NCBI GenBank assembly: GCA_030671945.1
Contig: DAOVHJ010000175.1
Location: 1-5,896, forward strand
Direction: 5' to 3'
Length of the DNA: 5,896 nt
From: Candidatus Heimdallarchaeota archaeon
GTDB taxonomy: Archaea > Asgardarchaeota > Heimdallarchaeia > JABLTI01
Below, piece after piece: positions 5,030 through 5,896 of this stretch (the stretch's first letter is position 1; each line of letters starts with the position of its first letter). A program made the position numbers and the translations under genes. The notes under the pieces were generated by a model. That model was not told the DNA's origin, searched no databases, and worked only from the letters and a program-made list of their open reading frames with translations.

Positions 5030-5896
5030 TTACTCTTCTCTCTTTTTACGATCTAGTAAATCAACAAAAGCTTCCAATCTAGTTTGTAAACCTGCTTCAC
5101 CAGTGTGTTCATCTAATACAAGAGATAGAATTGGAAAATCATGTTCCTTACTCACTTGTGGCAATATACTCCTTGAGATGATTTCTGGCATACATGTAAA
5201 TGGATAAAGGTGTATCATTCCATCCCAACCTTCTTCCTTATACAGCATTGCACTACCTATTGATTCTTGTGCTTTTCCACCAAGACGATGTTCTAAGTAA
5301 GGTTTTGCTTTTTTTACTGCTTCTTTATAATGATGTTTTTTGAAGAAGTTTAACCTTTGCCCCAAATCTATCCATCGGGTGAAAGTGATTGGAGTATAAG
5401 TAACTACACCAAGTTCATTCAATCGTTTCATAATGTGAAGATTTATTGCAGGTTCAATAACTGCATATAACTCTCCAACAATTCCTACTTTGAGTGGATT
5501 TGCTTTTTTATCAATTTCAATTTCATCATCAAACATCTTTTTAACTACCTTAGGGAGTTTTCTGATATTGCTCATCCCTTCTGTTTCAACAATATGTCTG
5601 AATGCTTTTTTTGCCACTCTTCTTGTTGCTCCTTTGTCTAATTCAATAGCTCCATAGCTATATTGTAATTTTTCTGTATAATCGATATGTCTATTCTTTA
5701 TCCACCCAACTCGAAATGCTTGAAAAGCTTGCCAGGCACTCAAATCTCCCGTTAGTTTTTTGAAATTTCTAAAGAATTCAGGTTTGTTCTGCCAGTCCAG
5801 ATCAATTAAATCAAAATCATATCCAAGATCGTCTAAAATTATCTTGAAAAGTGGAGAGTAGTAACCCAATCTACAAAAATCTACAAACAAAGTAAA
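5030..5896 (-). CDS. COG3581-like acyl-CoA dehydratase activase-related protein, N-terminus cut by window edge
   Basis: The frame stays open to the right edge, giving 288 visible residues; the TTG at 5890 is internal, and roughly 100 N-terminal residues should lie beyond the window. The first visible part, CRLGYYSPLFKIILDDLGY, fits the conserved PCRFGYY region of the family. KVGIVGELYAVIEPAINL (136-153), GGKAQES (206-212), YPFTCMPE (231-238, Cys235) and DEHTGEAG..TRLEAFVD (262-279) are hallmark segments of COG3581, which is related to the HgdB-type dehydratase subunits and often paired or fused with a COG1924 activase. Cys8 and Cys235 are the likely cluster ligands. It is followed 27 bases later by the activase, its probable partner. 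A COG3580/DUF2229-like gene may lie upstream outside the window. The true substrate is unknown: many members sit apart from known fermentation pathways. Confidence 0.8.
   Translation of the reverse strand, partial: FTLFVDFCRLGYYSPLFKIILDDLGYDFDLIDLDWQNKPEFFRNFKKLTGDLSAWQAFQAFRVGWIKNRHIDYTEKLQYSYGAIELDKGATRRVAKKAFRHIVETEGMSNIRKLPKVVKKMFDDEIEIDKKANPLKVGIVGELYAVIEPAINLHIMKRLNELGVVTYTPITFTRWIDLGQRLNFFKKHHYKEAVKKAKPYLEHRLGGKAQESIGSAMLYKEEGWDGMIHLYPFTCMPEIISRSILPQVSKEHDFPILSLVLDEHTGEAGLQTRLEAFVDLLDRKKREE

Noticed and set aside
5888..5890. TTG as the start of the COG3581-like gene
   Set aside because: The frame is open to the window edge and the conserved CRLGYY region begins five codons later, so the true start lies outside.
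1..5896. CRISPR array, tRNA or rRNA gene, insertion sequence
   Set aside because: No regularly spaced repeats, tRNA-like cloverleaf, rRNA segments, transposase or terminal inverted repeats were seen; the repeated Asn codons of the beta-helix gene explain the local AAT repetition.

Overview
This AT-rich window looks archaeal, and an Asgard-type archaeon is the most likely source, though no phylogenetic marker proves it. The sequence evidence is: Shine-Dalgarno sites of the GAGGT/GGTG type 6-7 bases before the starts, two of which are TTG; BRE/TATA-like boxes upstream of three genes; T-tract terminators; and a NosD-like beta-helix surface protein with a C-terminal membrane anchor, a type common in Asgard and related archaea.

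Layout. Positions 2-1369 (+) hold the 3' part of a secreted or surface parallel beta-helix protein whose N-terminus lies outside the window. It converges on a small four-helix membrane protein (1901-1491, -) of unknown function, and terminator-like sequences lie between them. A divergent intergenic region (1902-2046) carries promoter-like elements for both flanking genes. Next is the most interesting gene (2047-3141, +), a 364-residue tandem GNAT protein. Its layout, several local motifs and C-terminal end point match the catalytic core of eukaryotic glycylpeptide N-tetradecanoyltransferase (N-myristoyltransferase, NMT). A 208-base gap with its own promoter, a perfect 7-base-arm palindrome and a long leader precedes a 202-residue four-helix membrane protein of unknown function (3350-3958, +).

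That gene converges, across a bidirectional terminator, on a minus-strand operon that enters from the right edge: a COG3581-like acyl-CoA dehydratase activase-related protein (5896-5030, N-terminus cut off) followed 27 bases later by a BcrA/BadF/HgdC-type ATPase activase (5002-4022). In known relatives such pairs belong to ATP-driven, low-potential [4Fe-4S] electron-transfer systems. The electron acceptor and substrate are not visible here.

The window does not form a single pathway; it looks like several independent short transcription units. All three promoters inside it have a perfect inverted repeat at the predicted transcription start, which could be operators. The main item for follow-up is the NMT-like protein, because NMT is generally treated as a eukaryotic enzyme and archaeal membranes are not built on fatty acids.
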